15,962 nucleotides of DNA, taken from assembly GCA_903857815.1 (NCBI GenBank), contig CAIOGK010000093.1:1-15962 (forward strand), given 5' to 3'. Positions 14,956-15,962 of the stretch are shown here, one piece after another (the stretch's first letter is position 1; every line of letters starts with the position of its first letter). Source of the DNA: Candidatus Falkowiibacteriota bacterium. GTDB lineage: Bacteria; Patescibacteriota; Patescibacteriia; Patescibacteriales; UBA12465. Under the pieces are notes generated by a model. It searched no databases, was not told the origin of the DNA, and saw only the letters and a list, made by a program, of their open reading frames with translations. The position numbers and the translations under genes are program-made.

Positions 14956-15962
14956 ATGTTGGGTAAAAATATTAAAAAAACTAGTTTAGATGATGCGGTA
15001 ATAACTAAAGTTAACCAAGATTTAATTGTGCATAATATGCCCAATAGTTCTCGGGTTGATATGGCATCTAAGCCTAAGTTTGTTTCTGGGTCGCAGTTTT
15101 TACCAAAGCTTGATAAAAAAAATAATTTTAAAGTAGTTGGCGGTTTAATTGTTGGCTTAGGCGCAATTTTTATTGGAACCCTGATTTATTTAAGTTATTA
15201 TTTTATTATTAAACCAAGGCTTAATCCGCCAACAACGGTAGTAGTGTCGCCGATTGTCGAAAATACTCCCACCACTGAAACATCGACTGATATGATGATT
15301 GCGACTACTACAGTATCTGCTCCAACAGATTTAGCGGGAGTCGGTTCGACTGTTATAGATGTAAATATTGATTCAAATACGGCCTCGACTACTACCAGTA
15401 ATGAAAATGATATTGAAGCTGTTGTTAATCTTCCTCCGGTTTTAGATACCGATAATGATGGTTTAAATGATGAAGAAGAATTAATTTTAGGAACTAATTC
15501 TAATGCCGCTGATACTGACGCCGATGGTTATACAGATTTATCAGAATTAAAAAATGGTTACAGCCCTACGAGTACTAATGCTAAACTTTATCCTAATAGC
15601 ATAACTACTAAGTATGATAATAAAGTTGGTAAGTATGAACTTTATTATCCAATTGCCTGGGGAATTAAAACTTTGAATAATGATTATACGGCGATAATTT
15701 CTGCACCTGATGATTCTTTAGTTCAAATTTCTGTGCAAGATAATCCTAATATCCAAAATATTTTAACTTGGTATGGGATAATTTTCCCTGGTGAGATAGT
15801 TACTAATGATCGTTTAAAAAATGGAAGTAATTGGGAGGGGATAATGGGAGCTGATGGTTTAAATTTTTATTTAACTGATAAAAATAGAGAAAATATTTAT
15901 GTAATATCTTATATTTCTTCTAATAGTGATCGCTTAGTGTATCCTAATATTTTTTACATGAT
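14956..15962 (+). CDS. Membrane protein with TSP3 repeats and an additional C-terminal domain (runs off window)
   Basis: The frame is open from ATG 14956 to the window end (335 codons plus 2 nt) with no stop, so the 3' end is missing. Residues 1-57 are cytoplasmic and contain IVHNMP (24-29), matching VHSMP in the preceding small protein. One membrane helix lies at about 59-85. A Thr/Ser-rich linker follows, then two TSP3 repeats (DTDNDGLNDEEE, 164-175, and DTDADGYTDLSE) with LKNGYSP. After these comes an extra domain (from about 213), with YELYYPIAWGIKT and then VQISVQDNP, LTWYG and a repeated I-V-x-Y pattern. This resembles the PsbP-like lipoprotein-type beta domain often seen in CPR proteins, but the match is by eye. 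The TSP3 core is clearly related to that of the 14013 gene. Confidence 0.85.
   Translation, partial: MLGKNIKKTSLDDAVITKVNQDLIVHNMPNSSRVDMASKPKFVSGSQFLPKLDKKNNFKVVGGLIVGLGAIFIGTLIYLSYYFIIKPRLNPPTTVVVSPIVENTPTTETSTDMMIATTTVSAPTDLAGVGSTVIDVNIDSNTASTTTSNENDIEAVVNLPPVLDTDNDGLNDEEELILGTNSNAADTDADGYTDLSELKNGYSPTSTNAKLYPNSITTKYDNKVGKYELYYPIAWGIKTLNNDYTAIISAPDDSLVQISVQDNPNIQNILTWYGIIFPGEIVTNDRLKNGSNWEGIMGADGLNFYLTDKNRENIYVISYISSNSDRLVYPNIFYM

Overview
The window looks like a chromosomal fragment from a Patescibacteria (Candidate Phyla Radiation, CPR) bacterium. The evidence is the AT-rich sequence, very large secreted cysteine-rich proteins with VirB2/TrbC-like pilin N-termini, families of single-pass membrane proteins with thrombospondin-type-3 (TSP3) calcium repeats, and a shortened Rel protein. 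The lineage is inferred from protein style; no rRNA or other marker gene is present. The standard genetic code fits: no in-frame TGA interrupts the long reading frames and glycine uses GGN. All eight stop codons seen are TAA or TAG, and none of the seven visible start codons has a recognisable Shine-Dalgarno sequence.

Layout. (1) 1-156: the 3' end of a rightward gene encoding a very basic C-terminal tail. (2) 188-218: a bidirectional hairpin terminator between convergent genes. (3) 241-1710, minus strand: a (p)ppGpp synthetase/hydrolase (Rel) that ends just after its TGS domain. (4) 1711-1804: a divergent intergenic region whose centre is a perfect 11-bp inverted repeat. Each arm is an extended -10 promoter (TGTTATAAT), one for rel and one for the rightward genes. 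(5) 1805-13936: a compact rightward cluster with gaps of 38, 37 and 27 nt. It encodes three exported giants (891, 1801 and 1204 aa) and a 110-aa membrane protein. (6) 13979-13984: a promoter-like -10 that starts a second group (14013 to the window end) of three membrane proteins of 240, 68 and more than 335 aa. Two of these carry extracellular TSP3 calcium repeats.

How the genes may work together (inference). The first two giants share an N-terminal module about 75% identical over 92 residues: signal peptide, two membrane helices and the pilin-like core. Their ectodomains differ. The first has SbsA-type Ig-like domains, an apparently grafted phage-virion-like module and a conserved cysteine-rich end. 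The second has four IPT/TIG domains, a region of about 480 residues with roughly sixty cysteines, a split Ig-like domain and two fibronectin type III domains. The third giant lacks the pilin module. It contains a pseudopilin-like patch without the usual N-terminal helix, cadherin/PKD-like domains, disulfide repeats and a C-terminal stalk of 17-residue ephrin-receptor-like repeats. Together with the TSP3 proteins they suggest a cell-surface, possibly host-contact, structure built from membrane-inserted pilin-adhesin fusions. No secretion ATPase or other motor gene is in the window, so assembly into a filament is unproven.
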